Assembly (NCBI RefSeq): GCF_901827155.1
Contig: NZ_LR594659.1
Span: forward strand, 1,240,001-1,304,000
Origin: Variovorax sp. PBL-H6
Lineage (GTDB): Bacteria; Pseudomonadota; Gammaproteobacteria; Burkholderiales; Burkholderiaceae_C
Direction of reading: 5' to 3'
DNA length: 64,000 nt
The notes beneath the pieces are model-generated. The model ran no database searches, had not been told where the DNA came from, and was given only the letters and a program-made list of their open reading frames with translations. The position numbers and the translations under genes are program-made. Positions 1-15,342 of the stretch are shown piece by piece; position 1 is the first letter of the stretch; each line of letters starts with the position of its first letter.

Positions 1-394
1 TCGCGGACAGCCCGATGACCAGGCTCAGGACCAGCAACACGCCGATGGAAGGCGCGATCCCTGTCATCAGCAGCGCGGCGCCGAGCACGCCAGCCTTGAT
101 CAGGATGATGCGGCGCCGGTCGTAGCGGTCGCCGAGCGGCGCCAGCAGCCCGATGCCGAGCGCGTAACCGAGCTGCGTGAGTGTGGGGACGAGGCCGATC
201 GCGCGATCGGAGGCGCCGATCTCTGCGGCGAGCACGCCGAGCATGGGCTGGCTGTAGTACAGCGATGCGACCGCCAGGCCGGCCATGGCGGCCAGCAGGA
301 GGAGCAGCGATGCAGGCAGTGCCTTCGCCACGGCCGCTTGGGCCGGTGCCGGTACGGCCACCGGCGTTGCATGCGAACATTGAATGCCAGGCAT
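1..394 (-). CDS. MFS transporter, N-terminal part (runs off window start)
   Basis: The first 131 codons of a major facilitator superfamily permease are visible; the rest lies beyond base 1. A hydrophobic helix follows an Ala/Pro-rich start at residues 28-50 (ending SLYYSQPML). A second segment leads to the motif-A-like loop GDRYDRRR (residues 88-95), followed by two more hydrophobic stretches near 97-130. The start at 394 has AAGGG eight bases upstream. It is divergent from a LysR regulator 97 bp away, the usual arrangement for a regulator controlling its neighbour, so it probably exports or imports a small molecule. Substrate cannot be told from this fragment. Confidence 0.85.
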   Translation of the reverse strand, partial: MPGIQCSHATPVAVPAPAQAAVAKALPASLLLLLAAMAGLAVASLYYSQPMLGVLAAEIGASDRAIGLVPTLTQLGYALGIGLLAPLGDRYDRRRIILIKAGVLGAALLMTGIAPSIGVLLVLSLVIGLSA

Positions 395-491
395 GGAGTA
401 AACCCTTGGAATTGCGTTGAAGACAGAGTCTGAGGGTTATGCTTCGCAAGCGGTAGCCGGAAAGGCTGAACAACCGATATACGTCGATCGC

Positions 492-1481
492 ATGAACGAA
501 CCCGCTGCGCCCACGGGCACCACCGACCGCATCGCGCTGATGCAGACCTTCGTTCGCATCGTGGAGGCCGGCAGCCTGTCGGCCGCCGCAGCGCAGATGG
601 GCGCGACCCAGCCCACCGTGAGCCGGCGTCTCCAGGCGTTGGAGCGCTCGCTGGGCGTGCGCTTGCTGCGTCGCTCGACCCACGCGATGAAGCTCACCGA
701 GGACGGCGAACGCTGCTACGAACGCGCCAAGGAACTGCTGGCGAACTGGGAGGCCTTCGAGGCCGAGTTGCGCGGCGCCGGCGACGAAGCCGAGGGCAGC
801 CTGCGCGTGATCGCGCCCCATGCCTTTGGCCAGCAGCAACTGGTCGAGCCGCTGGCGCGCTTCCTGCGGCGCTACCCGCGTGTCACCGTCGAATGGCTGC
901 TGCACGACGACATGCAGGACTTCGTGGCGAATGGCGTCGACTGCGCCATCCAGGTGGGCGAGGTCCGCGATCCTTCGGTGGTGGCGCTCAAACTGGCGGA
1001 GGTGCCGCGCATCGTGATCGCCGCGCCTTCGGTGCTCGAGGGCCGGCCCCTACCCGCCCATCCCTCCGAACTGGCAAGCCTGCCCTGGCTGGCGCTGCGC
1101 ACCTTCTACCGCAACGAGGTGACGCTCACGCATGCGGCGAGCGGCGAAACCCTGCGTTTCGCGATCCGGCCGCGCCTGAGCACCGACAGCTTGCTGGCCA
1201 TGCGCAGCGCCGCGCTCGCGGGGCTGGGCGCGTGCGCCGCATCGGCCTGGCTACCGGTCGATGATCTGGTGCAGGGGCGCCTGCTCCATCTGGCACCCGA
1301 ATGGCGCGCGGCGCCCTTGCCGGTCTACCTGGTCTACCCCCACGCGCGCTTCCAGCCGGCCCGGTTGCGCCGCTTCATCGAGGCAATGCGGGAGGCGATG
1401 CCCGCCATCTTCGGAATGGACGTGCCGGCGGGGGCAGGCAATCAGGCGCTTGCGGGGCGCGGTCCGCGCCCGCCTCTATAG
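492..1481 (+). CDS. LysR-family transcriptional regulator
   Basis: The 329-residue protein has the full LysR layout. An N-terminal winged helix-turn-helix lies at about residues 28-47 (SLSAAAAQMGATQPTVSRRL), followed by a linker helix and a periplasmic-binding-protein-like effector domain from about residue 95. The ATG at 492 is chosen. A TTG 75 bp upstream would add 25 residues but would eat into the divergent promoter region. It probably regulates the MFS gene on the other strand. The effector is unknown. Members of this subgroup often resemble DNA-binding repressors or activators of efflux genes, but nothing here identifies the signal. Confidence 0.92.
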   Translation: MNEPAAPTGTTDRIALMQTFVRIVEAGSLSAAAAQMGATQPTVSRRLQALERSLGVRLLRRSTHAMKLTEDGERCYERAKELLANWEAFEAELRGAGDEAEGSLRVIAPHAFGQQQLVEPLARFLRRYPRVTVEWLLHDDMQDFVANGVDCAIQVGEVRDPSVVALKLAEVPRIVIAAPSVLEGRPLPAHPSELASLPWLALRTFYRNEVTLTHAASGETLRFAIRPRLSTDSLLAMRSAALAGLGACAASAWLPVDDLVQGRLLHLAPEWRAAPLPVYLVYPHARFQPARLRRFIEAMREAMPAIFGMDVPAGAGNQALAGRGPRPPL

Positions 1482-1571
1482 CCGAACTGGGGCTTGCTGA
1501 CAAGAGCTCCTCTGAAGGAGGCGCCATGCGGGCTTGCGCGCCAAACTCCCGCCCCGAGGACCCCAGCAGCC

Positions 1572-1769
1572 ATGACGAAGAAGATCCAGCTCAATGATGA
1601 ACAGTGGCGGACGCTCGAAGCGTTGCGCGATGCCCTCGCGAAGCGGCGCCCCACCCACACCATCAAGGTCTCCAGCCGTCTGCGTTCCAACGGGCTGGTC
1701 ACGACCGACCACCAGGGCGCCTGCGTGCTGACCGACCAGGGGCTCAGCCGGTTGAACCAGGGGCGCTGA
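1572..1769 (+). CDS. Small hypothetical protein (65 aa), possible winged-helix fold
   Basis: I do not recognise a named family. The 65 residues start MTKKIQLNDEQW and contain a stretch ending in GLVTTDHQGACVLTDQGL, whose hydrophobic pattern and 'G-x-x-LTDQG' ending resemble the wing of a small winged-helix domain. That is inference only. It follows the LysR gene by 90 bp on the same strand. No good ribosome binding site is evident, and upstream in-frame extension back to about 1494 is possible but lacks coding character. Confidence 0.5.
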   Translation: MTKKIQLNDEQWRTLEALRDALAKRRPTHTIKVSSRLRSNGLVTTDHQGACVLTDQGLSRLNQGR

Positions 1770-1792
1770 GCGCTCGACGGCTTTGGTCCTTC

Positions 1793-2032
1793 ATGCAGCT
1801 GGCGTCGTGGAGCGACACCGAGCCTCGCTCTGACTACAACATCGGCACTACACGAACGATGATCGCGAGCAGCAGGGGCGGCACCTCGACCGAACTGGCA
1901 ACAGGCTTCACGCTGTCACTAAGCGAATCGACCAGCCTCTATGGCGAAGTCGGGAAGTTGTGGGCTTCAGGCGGAGACACGCGCGTGAAGTCGCAGCTCA
2001 ATGCCTCGGCGGGGTTACGGGTGCGCTGGTAG
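1793..2032 (+). pseudogene. Remnant of an autotransporter beta-barrel C-terminus
   Basis: About 79 codons whose second half looks like the last strands of an autotransporter translocator barrel. Alternating hydrophobic residues (GFTLSLSESTSLYGEVGKL), a short turn, and a final strand ending in an aromatic residue (AGLRVRW) are seen. Such barrels are normally about 270 residues and sit at the end of very large proteins. Here only the tail is left, with an unrelated small ORF directly upstream in another frame. It is therefore best read as a decayed fragment, perhaps left by deletion. A free-standing small protein cannot be excluded. Confidence 0.5.
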
Positions 2033-2082
2033 CCCGTTTTGTGAAGGCGCCGGGTGTACAAGCCGATGACGCGGCTATGCCG

Positions 2083-5000
2083 TCAAGGCTTCGCCCACAA
2101 GGCCGCGCCGGGGAAATGGGCGAAGGCAGCCGAGATGCGGATCGCGCCGTCCTGCAGCACGAAGGTCTCGCCCGTCAGCACGTTCTCGAAGCGCGTGCCC
2201 TCGGGCACCTCCGGCAGGCGCACCGTTGTGTCCTCCCACACTTCGCCGAGCGGCGGCTGGCCGATGCCGGCAAGCGAGCTGAACAGGCGCGCCGCAATCA
2301 ACACCAGCACCTGGTCCTCGTGCCGGCGCATGAAGGCCACCACGTGCGCGGCTTTCGCGCCTTCGGCCGGTAGTCCTCGATAGTCGCCTTCGCGGAACAG
2401 CGCAGGCTGCTCGCGGCGCAGCGACAGCATGCGCCAGCCAACCCAGAGCTTGGCGCGTCCATCGCGGGCCGCGGCAGGCACCAGCGCGGCGACGCGGGCC
2501 GGAAGATCGCCGGTGCGGGTCATTGCCTCGAGTTCGTCCAGGCGGCGCATGCGCAGTGCGTAGTCCACCGGCCTCCGGTTGTCCGGATCGACCAGGCTCA
2601 GGTCCATCAGCTCGTTGCCCTGGTACACGTCCGGCACGCCGGGCGAACCGAATTTCAGCAGCGTCAGCGAGAGGCTGTTGAGCGCCCCGAACCAGGCCAG
2701 CGTGCGGGCCAGCGTCTGCAGGTCGTCGACGAAGCGCGGGTCGGCCTCGCGACTCAGCACCGCGCGCACGAAGGCTTCCAGCGCCTGCTCGTAGGCTTCG
2801 TCGGGGTTCGTCCATCGGGTGTGGAGCTTGGCCTCGCGCGCCGCCTTCTGCATGTAGCCCACGATGCGCTCGGTGTAGGGCTCGCGGGTGCTGTCGTCGA
2901 GGCCCTCGGCGGGCAGCGTGCCCAGCAAGGTCTGGTAGAGCAGGTATTCGTCGGTGGAGGAGGGGGCGCTGGACAGCGCGCCACCGGCTTCCAGCCTGCC
3001 GCGGATTCCGCGCGTCATCGCGCGCCAGCGCCGCAGCGCCAGGCGCCAGGTCCCCGGCATTTCCGACAGCACGTCGATGCGGCAGCGCACGTCCTCGGAG
3101 CGCTTGTTGTCGTGCGTGGAGCTGGCCAGCATGGTGTGCGGCCAGTGCCGCGCGCGATCGGCGCTTGCCTCGTGGAACTGCTCCACCGTCATCCCGAAGC
3201 GCGCCGGCTCGCCGCCCACCTCGTTGAGCGCACTCAGGGGGAAGTAGCGGTAGAAGGCAGTGTCCTCCACGCCCTTTGCCGTGACCGGCGCGCTGAACTG
3301 CTGGAAGCGGATCGACAGGTGAAGCACGCGCCGTTGCAGGGCCTCGTCGGCATCGGGCACGGCGCGTCCGAGCAGGGTCTGTTGCACGAAATCGTAGATC
3401 GAGACGTCCGCTTCCCGGCTGCCGCGCCGCGCCTCGCGGGTAGCCCAGGTGATGAAGCGTTCGTCCTGCGCCGAGGGTGCCTCGATGATGTACGTGCGGT
3501 AGACCGGCAGGCAGGCCGCGATCTCGCCCAGCGCGCGCTGAAGCGCATTGAAGGTGTAGTCGCGCGTACGCCGGTCGGCGCGCGCGATGCGCAGCAGCTC
3601 GGTGGACAGCACCGTCAGCTCCGAGGCAAGCGCGGTGCGCATGATGTCGCGCTTGCCGGCGCGCGCCAGGCTCAGGAAGCTGTCTCGCACGCCGGTGAAG
3701 TTGCGCCAGGTCTTCTCGAACTTCTCTGCCGCGGCGGTGTCGATGAGCACGCCATTCGCCACGTTGGCGAAGCGATAGCCGGTGGTGCCGTGCACATGCC
3801 ACTCCCCGGGCACTTCCTCGTCCTCGGCCTTGATCTTCTCGGCCACGACGTAGAGCGGCCGCGCCGGCCGGCCGTCGTCGTCGCGCTCGGCCAGCACCAG
3901 GCCGGCGCGCTGCGCATAGCCTTCCTGCAACTGCCGGAAATAGCGGGTCGGGTCGTAGAGGCCATCCGGATGGTCGATGCGCAGCCCATCGACCTGTCCC
4001 GAGGCGGCGAGGTCGAGCGCGAGGGACTGCGTGGCTTCGAACACCCCCTCGCGCTCCATGCGCAGCCCTGCGAGCGAGTTGATGTCGAAGAAGCGCCGGT
4101 AGTTGATATCGTCCGCGGCCACGCGCCAGTAGGCGAGCCGCCACGCCTGTACCTCGATCAGCGCGTGCAGCTCGTCCCGTGCACTCGGCAAGTTGAGCTC
4201 GGCCACGCGCGCGGTGATGGCGCGCGCAACGGCCGGCTGGCGAGCCGGCAGTTGCGCCAACTGGGTCTTGAGCAGCTCCTTGTCGCGGGCCTGCTCGGCA
4301 CGCGCCGGGTCGTCGCTCGCCTCGCGCCCGAGCAGGCGCCCGAAGGCCGAGGAAATGCCGGCCAGCTGAGCCGCGAGCGCTGCCTCCTCGAGCTGCATCG
4401 CCGCGCCGCCGAGCACCCGCGGATAGCTGTCGGGCGCCAGCGGAAAGCGGTGCTCGAAGTAATACACCGCGAGGCTCCCGCTGCCTTCGTCGAAACGCAG
4501 CACCAGGTCGCCGCTCATCAGCACGTCGCCGTAGTGGTCGCCCAGCACCGGGACCAGTACCTTGCCCGCAAGCTCGGGATTGAGCGGATGCCAGTCGATG
4601 TCGAAGTGCTGGGCATAGAGCGAGGCGGGGCCGTTCTCCAGCACGTCCATCCACCACGCGTTGTCGGCGCCCATCACGCCCATGTGGTTTGGCACCAGGT
4701 CCAGCAACTGCCCCATGTCGTGCACGCGCAGCGCGGCGACGAAGCGACGGAAGCCTTCGCGCCCGCCGAGCTCGGGGTTGACCTGGTCGTGCGCGACCAC
4801 GTCGTAGCCGTGCATGCTGCCCGCCCTTGCGCGCTGGATCGGCGAGCAGTACACATGGCTGATGCCCAGGCGGGCGAGATAAGGCAGCACGCGGATCGCG
4901 TCGTCGAAGCGGAAGCCCTTGTGGAACTGGAGCCGGTAGGTGGCGCGCGGGATGCGCGCCTGCATCGCGCTGCGCTGCGCCGCGTCTGCCACGCGCGCGT

Positions 5001-7212
5001 GGGGACGCAGCCGGGCCAGCGTGCGCGCGAGCGAATCCATCTCCGCACTGGCGGCCAAGGTCTGCAGATCGGCCGGCAGCTTGCGTTGCCAGTTGGGCTG
5101 CTCGTGCGTCGTGCCGGGCATGTTGGCCTGCTCGACGACGCCGAGCACGTCCTCGAGCTGGACCATCATGAGCAAGGCGGGCGCCTCGGCGAGGAAGGCA
5201 TGCACCGCCTCGACCATGCGCGGCGACAGGCGCGACTCGGTGCTGGCCTGCGCGACATCGTCGGCGCTCAGGTGGCCGGCATGCCGCACCGCAAGCAGCA
5301 GCTGCACGCGCTGGCGGGCGCGATCGAGCAACTGCTGCTCGAGCTGCGCCTCGTCGGCGATCAGCCCGAGGCGCAAGCGCAGCCGAAGGTCCTCGCCGCT
5401 CCACCAGCCCGCGAGCGTGTGGAGATCGTGGGTGGCCACGGCAGCCAGTGCCTGCGCGGGGTAGGCCGCCGCCGGCTTGAAGGCGCCATCGGACTCGCGT
5501 TCGAAGAACAGCAGCCGATACGACAGGATGTCGAAGCGCGCGAGCGCCTCGCGCATCTCGGGCGCGACGGTGCCGAGGTCCTCGCCGATCACCAGGCAGC
5601 GGTGGCGCTGGCTTTCGAGCGCGACGATGGCCAGCATCTCGTCGAGCGGGTAATGCACGTACCCGCCATCGCGCGCGGTGCGGCCTCCGGGAATCCAGAA
5701 CAGCCGCATCAGCCCCATGACGTGGTCGATGCGCAGGGCGCCGGCGTCTCGCATGTTGGCGCGCAAGGTATCGATGAAGAACCGGTAGCCTTCCGCCCGC
5801 AGGCGATCGGGCCGCAGCGGCGGCAGTCCCCAGCCCTGGCCGCTGGGGTTGAATTCATCGGGCGGCGCGCCCACGCTCGCCTCGGCGGCGAACAGCGCAC
5901 CCTCGCTCCAGACGTCGGAGCCGCCGCGGTCGCTCGACACCGCGAGGTCGAGGTACAGGCCGATGCCGAGGCCGAGCGCCTTGCAGTGCGCGTTGGCACG
6001 CGCCAGCTGGGCGTCGGCCAGCCACTGCAGGTACTGGTGGAACTGCACGCGCTCGGCATGCTCGCGTGCGAAGGCGGCAACGGCGGGGCTCCCGGGGTCC
6101 CTGTAGTCCCCGGGCCAGAGCGGCCAGCCCCACACGGCCGGATCGGCCGCGTGGAAGTGCGCCTGCAGCGCCTCGAACAAGGCATGCCGCCGCAGCGATT
6201 CGCCGCGATTGGCGACGAACTCCAGGAACGAAACGCCTGTGTCGTCCAGCGCGTCGCAGCCATCCTTCGACAGGTGACGCGTTCGAAAGTGCGTGAACAG
6301 CAGCTCCAGCACTTCGAACTTTGCCTGCGCGACGCCGGCATGGTTCACCAGCGGCAGCTCGCGCAGCGCGGCCAGCCGCGTCTGGAATTCGAGCGACCCC
6401 ACCAGCCTGCGCGCGGTTTCGCAGTCGGCAAAGTCCGGCGTGGCTTCGACGTCGATGTAGAGCACGTTGAGCCAGCGCCGCGAGGATGGGCTGTACGGGC
6501 TTGCATGCGCCGGGTTGTGCGGAAACAGCGCATGCAGCGGGTTGAGGCCGACGATGTCGGCACCCCGGGGCGCCATCTGGGTGATGAGCTGGGCAAGATC
6601 GGTGAAGTCGCCGATCCCCCAGTTGCGCCGCGAGCGCAGCGCGTAGAGCTGCAGCGCCGGACCCCACACCCGGCCGCCGTCGCGCAGCGCCGCCGGGCGC
6701 CAGCAGCGCTCCGGCGCGCTGACGATGAGGGTCTCGCCCTCCAGCCCTTCGATGCGCAGCCGGTGGTAGCCCATCGTCAGGCCGTGGGCGAACGGTACCT
6801 GGCGCTCGCACCAGCGCGTGCCGTCGAGTTCGATGGAGGCCGTTTCGGGCAGTGCCGCCGCATCGATCTCGCCCTGATGCTGCGCACCGTCCTCGTCCCA
6901 CAGCTGCCAGCGCAGCAGCGCCATCGAGGCGGGCATGCGCAGGGGCAGCATCCAGTCGGCGCTGGACGCTCGTATCACCCGCACCGGCGGCAAGCCATGC
7001 GACCAGCTTGCACGGCGCTCCGCCTCCAGCAGTGCGTCGGCCTGCGCGTCGTCGTGCAGCCGCACGCCGAACTCGGACAGCAGTGCGAGCAGGGTCTCGC
7101 GCGGCACCGGCCGGTGCGCGCCCCAGATGTCGTGGTAGTCGAGTGCGATGCCGAAGTGGGCGCAGAGGCGCGCGATCGCTTCCGAAGCGCCGTGATGTTC
7201 CGCTTCAGCCAA
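2083..7212 (-). CDS. malQ-treY: Fused 4-alpha-glucanotransferase / malto-oligosyltrehalose synthase (MalQ-TreY)
   Basis: The 1709-residue protein joins two GH families. Residues 1 to about 735 are MalQ (amylomaltase, GH77) with RIDHVMG (nucleophile near Asp496), GEDLGT (acid/base near Glu544) and ATHDLHT. Residues from about 752 are TreY (GH13), which isomerises the reducing end of maltodextrins to a trehalosyl linkage, with HGYDVVAHD near 801, GLRIDHPDG (Asp1080) and YVVAEKI (Glu1125). The start is a TTG with AGGAG seven bases upstream, inside the end of treZ (8-bp overlap). An in-frame stop lies only seven codons upstream, so the TTG is the only reasonable start. It is the last gene of the glycogen-trehalose operon and provides substrate for TreZ. 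Confidence 0.95.
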   Translation of the reverse strand: MAEAEHHGASEAIARLCAHFGIALDYHDIWGAHRPVPRETLLALLSEFGVRLHDDAQADALLEAERRASWSHGLPPVRVIRASSADWMLPLRMPASMALLRWQLWDEDGAQHQGEIDAAALPETASIELDGTRWCERQVPFAHGLTMGYHRLRIEGLEGETLIVSAPERCWRPAALRDGGRVWGPALQLYALRSRRNWGIGDFTDLAQLITQMAPRGADIVGLNPLHALFPHNPAHASPYSPSSRRWLNVLYIDVEATPDFADCETARRLVGSLEFQTRLAALRELPLVNHAGVAQAKFEVLELLFTHFRTRHLSKDGCDALDDTGVSFLEFVANRGESLRRHALFEALQAHFHAADPAVWGWPLWPGDYRDPGSPAVAAFAREHAERVQFHQYLQWLADAQLARANAHCKALGLGIGLYLDLAVSSDRGGSDVWSEGALFAAEASVGAPPDEFNPSGQGWGLPPLRPDRLRAEGYRFFIDTLRANMRDAGALRIDHVMGLMRLFWIPGGRTARDGGYVHYPLDEMLAIVALESQRHRCLVIGEDLGTVAPEMREALARFDILSYRLLFFERESDGAFKPAAAYPAQALAAVATHDLHTLAGWWSGEDLRLRLRLGLIADEAQLEQQLLDRARQRVQLLLAVRHAGHLSADDVAQASTESRLSPRMVEAVHAFLAEAPALLMMVQLEDVLGVVEQANMPGTTHEQPNWQRKLPADLQTLAASAEMDSLARTLARLRPHARVADAAQRSAMQARIPRATYRLQFHKGFRFDDAIRVLPYLARLGISHVYCSPIQRARAGSMHGYDVVAHDQVNPELGGREGFRRFVAALRVHDMGQLLDLVPNHMGVMGADNAWWMDVLENGPASLYAQHFDIDWHPLNPELAGKVLVPVLGDHYGDVLMSGDLVLRFDEGSGSLAVYYFEHRFPLAPDSYPRVLGGAAMQLEEAALAAQLAGISSAFGRLLGREASDDPARAEQARDKELLKTQLAQLPARQPAVARAITARVAELNLPSARDELHALIEVQAWRLAYWRVAADDINYRRFFDINSLAGLRMEREGVFEATQSLALDLAASGQVDGLRIDHPDGLYDPTRYFRQLQEGYAQRAGLVLAERDDDGRPARPLYVVAEKIKAEDEEVPGEWHVHGTTGYRFANVANGVLIDTAAAEKFEKTWRNFTGVRDSFLSLARAGKRDIMRTALASELTVLSTELLRIARADRRTRDYTFNALQRALGEIAACLPVYRTYIIEAPSAQDERFITWATREARRGSREADVSIYDFVQQTLLGRAVPDADEALQRRVLHLSIRFQQFSAPVTAKGVEDTAFYRYFPLSALNEVGGEPARFGMTVEQFHEASADRARHWPHTMLASSTHDNKRSEDVRCRIDVLSEMPGTWRLALRRWRAMTRGIRGRLEAGGALSSAPSSTDEYLLYQTLLGTLPAEGLDDSTREPYTERIVGYMQKAAREAKLHTRWTNPDEAYEQALEAFVRAVLSREADPRFVDDLQTLARTLAWFGALNSLSLTLLKFGSPGVPDVYQGNELMDLSLVDPDNRRPVDYALRMRRLDELEAMTRTGDLPARVAALVPAAARDGRAKLWVGWRMLSLRREQPALFREGDYRGLPAEGAKAAHVVAFMRRHEDQVLVLIAARLFSSLAGIGQPPLGEVWEDTTVRLPEVPEGTRFENVLTGETFVLQDGAIRISAAFAHFPGAALWAKP

Positions 7213-9051
7213 GGCCGGGCTCCTGCAGCGTCACGACAACGGCGCCGCGCGCCAGGCGCAGGGTGCCATCGCCGCTGCGCTCGATGGCATTGGCATAGAG
7301 GATCTCGCCCGGCGGCGGCGCGATGCCATCGACCGGCGCATCGCCGAAGTGTGCCGCGACGTGCAGGCGCGGCCCGTCCTCGCCGCGTGTCGTGTCCGCC
7401 AGCGTCCACGCGACGCGCAGCAGGCCGTCGTCGGCCTGGAAGCGTCCCGGACCGCACTGGCCCGCGAGCAGCGGTACGAGCCGTTGCTGCCGCAGCGCCA
7501 GCATCTCGCTCAGCTGGACGCGCCAGGCCTCGTGCAAGGGGTCGTCGCACTCCTCCCAGCGCAGCTTGGACGCGAGAAAGGTGGACTCGGCATTGGGATC
7601 GGGAATGCGCGCGCGCGCCGCCTCGTCGGCGAAAGCCGCGAAGCCGCCGAACTCGTCACGCCGGCCCTTCGAGACCGCGTCCGCCAGCTCGGGCCCGAAG
7701 TCGCAGAAATACTGGAAGGGCGTGGAGGCCTCGAACTCCTCGCCCATGAACAGCATCGGCACGTGGGGCGAGAACACGAGGCAGGTCCACGCGGCGCGCA
7801 CCAGGGCGATGTCGCCGATCGCCTGGATGCGTTCGCCGAACGCGCGGTTGCCGACCTGGTCGTGCGTCTGCAGGTAGGAGACGAAGGCGGCCAGCGGCAG
7901 CCGGCTCGCGTCCTCGCCGCGCCGCTCGCCGCCTCGGAAGGCCGAGGGCTGTCCCTGGTACACGAAGCCCTGCGCCAGCGCGCGGCCGAATTGCGCCACG
8001 GGCTTGTCGGCGTAGTCGGCGTAGTAGCCGTCGGTCTCGCCGCTCACCAGCACGTGGGCCGCATGGTGCAGGTCATCGTTCCACTGGGCGGTGGCGCCAG
8101 GCGGCTGCCCGAGCGAATCGCGCGCGAGGAAGGAGGCCTGGTTGGCATCGTTCTCCAGCACCACGTGCACGTGCCGCTCCCGTCCGGGACCGCTGCGCAG
8201 CGCCTGGCAGACCTCCTGCACGATGTGCAGCGCCGAGTCGTCGCGGATCGCATGAACCGCATCCATGCGCAGGCCGTCGAATCGGAACTCCTCGACCCAG
8301 TAGAGCGCGTTGTGGATGAAGAAGTCGCGCACCGTGCGCGCCTCCTCGCCGTCGTAGTTGATGGCCGCGCCCCAGGGCGTCTGGTGCTTCGGGTTGAAGA
8401 ACTGCGGGCAGTAGGCGTGCAGGTAGTTGCCCTCGGGTCCGAAGTGGTTGTAGACCACGTCGATCAGCACCATCAGCCCGAGGCCATGGGCGGCGTCGAC
8501 CAGCGCCTTCAGGTCCTCGGGTGCGCCGTAGCTCGCATCGGGTGCGAACTGCAGCACGCCGTCGTAGCCCCAGTTGCGCTGTCCAGGAAAATCCGCCAGC
8601 GGCATGAGTTCGATGGCGGTGATACCCAGCTGCGCCAGCGCGGGCAGCCGCGCCTGCGCCGCGGCGAAGGTGCCCTCGGGCGTGAAGGTGCCGACATGCA
8701 GCTCGTAGATGACGGCTTCCTCCCAGGGCCGGCCGCGCCACTGACCGTGCTGCCAGGCATAGGCGTTCGGATCGATCACGCGGCTCGCACCGTGCACGTC
8801 GTCGGGATTGAAGCGCGAGGCCGGGTCGGGCACGCGCAGGCCGTCAGGCAGCCGGAAGCGGTAAGCGTCGCCGGGCCGTGCCTCGGGCAGGTCGAGCCGG
8901 TGCCAGCCGTCGCCATCGCGCAGCATCGGGTGCGAGGACGGTGGCTCGCCGAGCTCCAGCGCCACCTGGTCGGCGGCGGGTGCCCACAGGGCGAAGCGCA
9001 CCCCCCCGCCGTCCAGCAGGGTGGTGCCGAAGGGCATGGGGTGAGAGTGAT

Positions 9052-9055
<4 letters not shown>
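7205..9055 (-). CDS. treZ: Malto-oligosyltrehalose trehalohydrolase TreZ
   Basis: The 616-residue GH13 enzyme releases trehalose from maltooligosyltrehalose made by TreY. It has an N-terminal CBM48-like domain (residues about 10-100, FALWAPAADQV), then the barrel with VYNHFGPEGN (202-210), GLRMDAVHAI (nucleophile near Asp265), the VLENDAN segment with the general acid near Glu301, and QTHDQVGNR. Length is normal for TreZ. The ATG overlaps the glgX stop by four bases (ATGA), and the stop overlaps the malQ-treY start by eight, so the three are translationally coupled. TreZ next to a TreY domain makes the function secure. Confidence 0.95.
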
Positions 9056-11231
<2,176 letters not shown>

Positions 11232-11235
<4 letters not shown>

Positions 11236-11954
11236 CGGCGAAACTTGCGCTCCTCGAGCCGGTCGATGAGGTCCTTGTCCCTGTCCTTGTGCTCGCGCGG
11301 CCACCATTGCTCGATGCGCTCGGCCGCCCAGTCCTTGCCGCCGAGCCCGAAGGCCAGGGCCAGCGCGAACACCACGCCGGCGAGGATGACGAGGAAGCTC
11401 TCGCGCACGATGTCGCCGCCGACCTTGATCTGGTCGAGCGCGATCAGCACCACGAAGACCATGATCGCGTACTGCGCCAGCTTGCCGAGGAAGACGGCGT
11501 CCTGCAGCTTGCTGTTGCGGCCGTAGGAGGTCACCGTGTCGCCGACGAAGCGCGCGAAGTAGGAGCCGAAGGCCAGCACCAGCAGCGAGACGAAGACATT
11601 GGGCACGAACCACATCACCTTGCCGATCAGGTCGCTGATGTAGGTGAGACCCATGCCGTTGAAGGCGATCAGCAGCGCGGCCAGGATCACCAGCCAGTAC
11701 ACCAGTACGCCGAACACGCCCGTGGTGTCCCCTCGCATGCCGCCCTGGCGCAGGAAGCCGTCGAGGCCGGCCCGCTCGGTGAGCACGTTGAAGTTGACGG
11801 CATGCAGTGCCTTCACCACCGTGAAGCGCGCCACTTTGGCGAGCAGCCAGCCGGCGACCACCACCACCAGCGCGAAGAGCAGCCGCGGCAGAAAGGCGCC
11901 GATCTGAAACAGGATGGCCCGCAAGGGCTCCAGGTGGATTCCGAAGCTTTCCAT
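11232..11954 (-). CDS. TM-helix (MscS-like) channel-type membrane protein
   Basis: The 240-residue integral membrane protein has four or five hydrophobic helices: around residues 20-45, 75-100, 112-140, 160-180 and 185-205. The last is followed by the glycine-rich FGLGGKDWAAE and a charged tail. The repeated helix pattern matches the conserved TM-helix family related to small mechanosensitive channels, although the MscS beta domain is missing. It sits in the middle of the glucan-trehalose operon, 40 bp after treS-mak and overlapping glgX by four bases. That suggests a role in osmotic or turgor control together with trehalose, which is inference. An ATG further upstream (about 12026) would overlap treS-mak and is less likely. 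Confidence 0.8.
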
Positions 11955-11994
11955 GATGCTTGTCTCCCGTGGGGGCGTTGGCGGCGGGCGTTCG

Positions 11995-15330
<3,336 letters not shown>

Positions 15331-15342
15331 GTCGAAAGGCCC

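Noticed and set aside
2821..7749. A 1642-codon open frame on plus, opposite malQ-treY and treZ
   Set aside because: It is the antisense mirror of a well-supported high-GC gene, rich in Arg, Ala, Gly and His, with no domain. The minus-strand proteins have full catalytic motifs.
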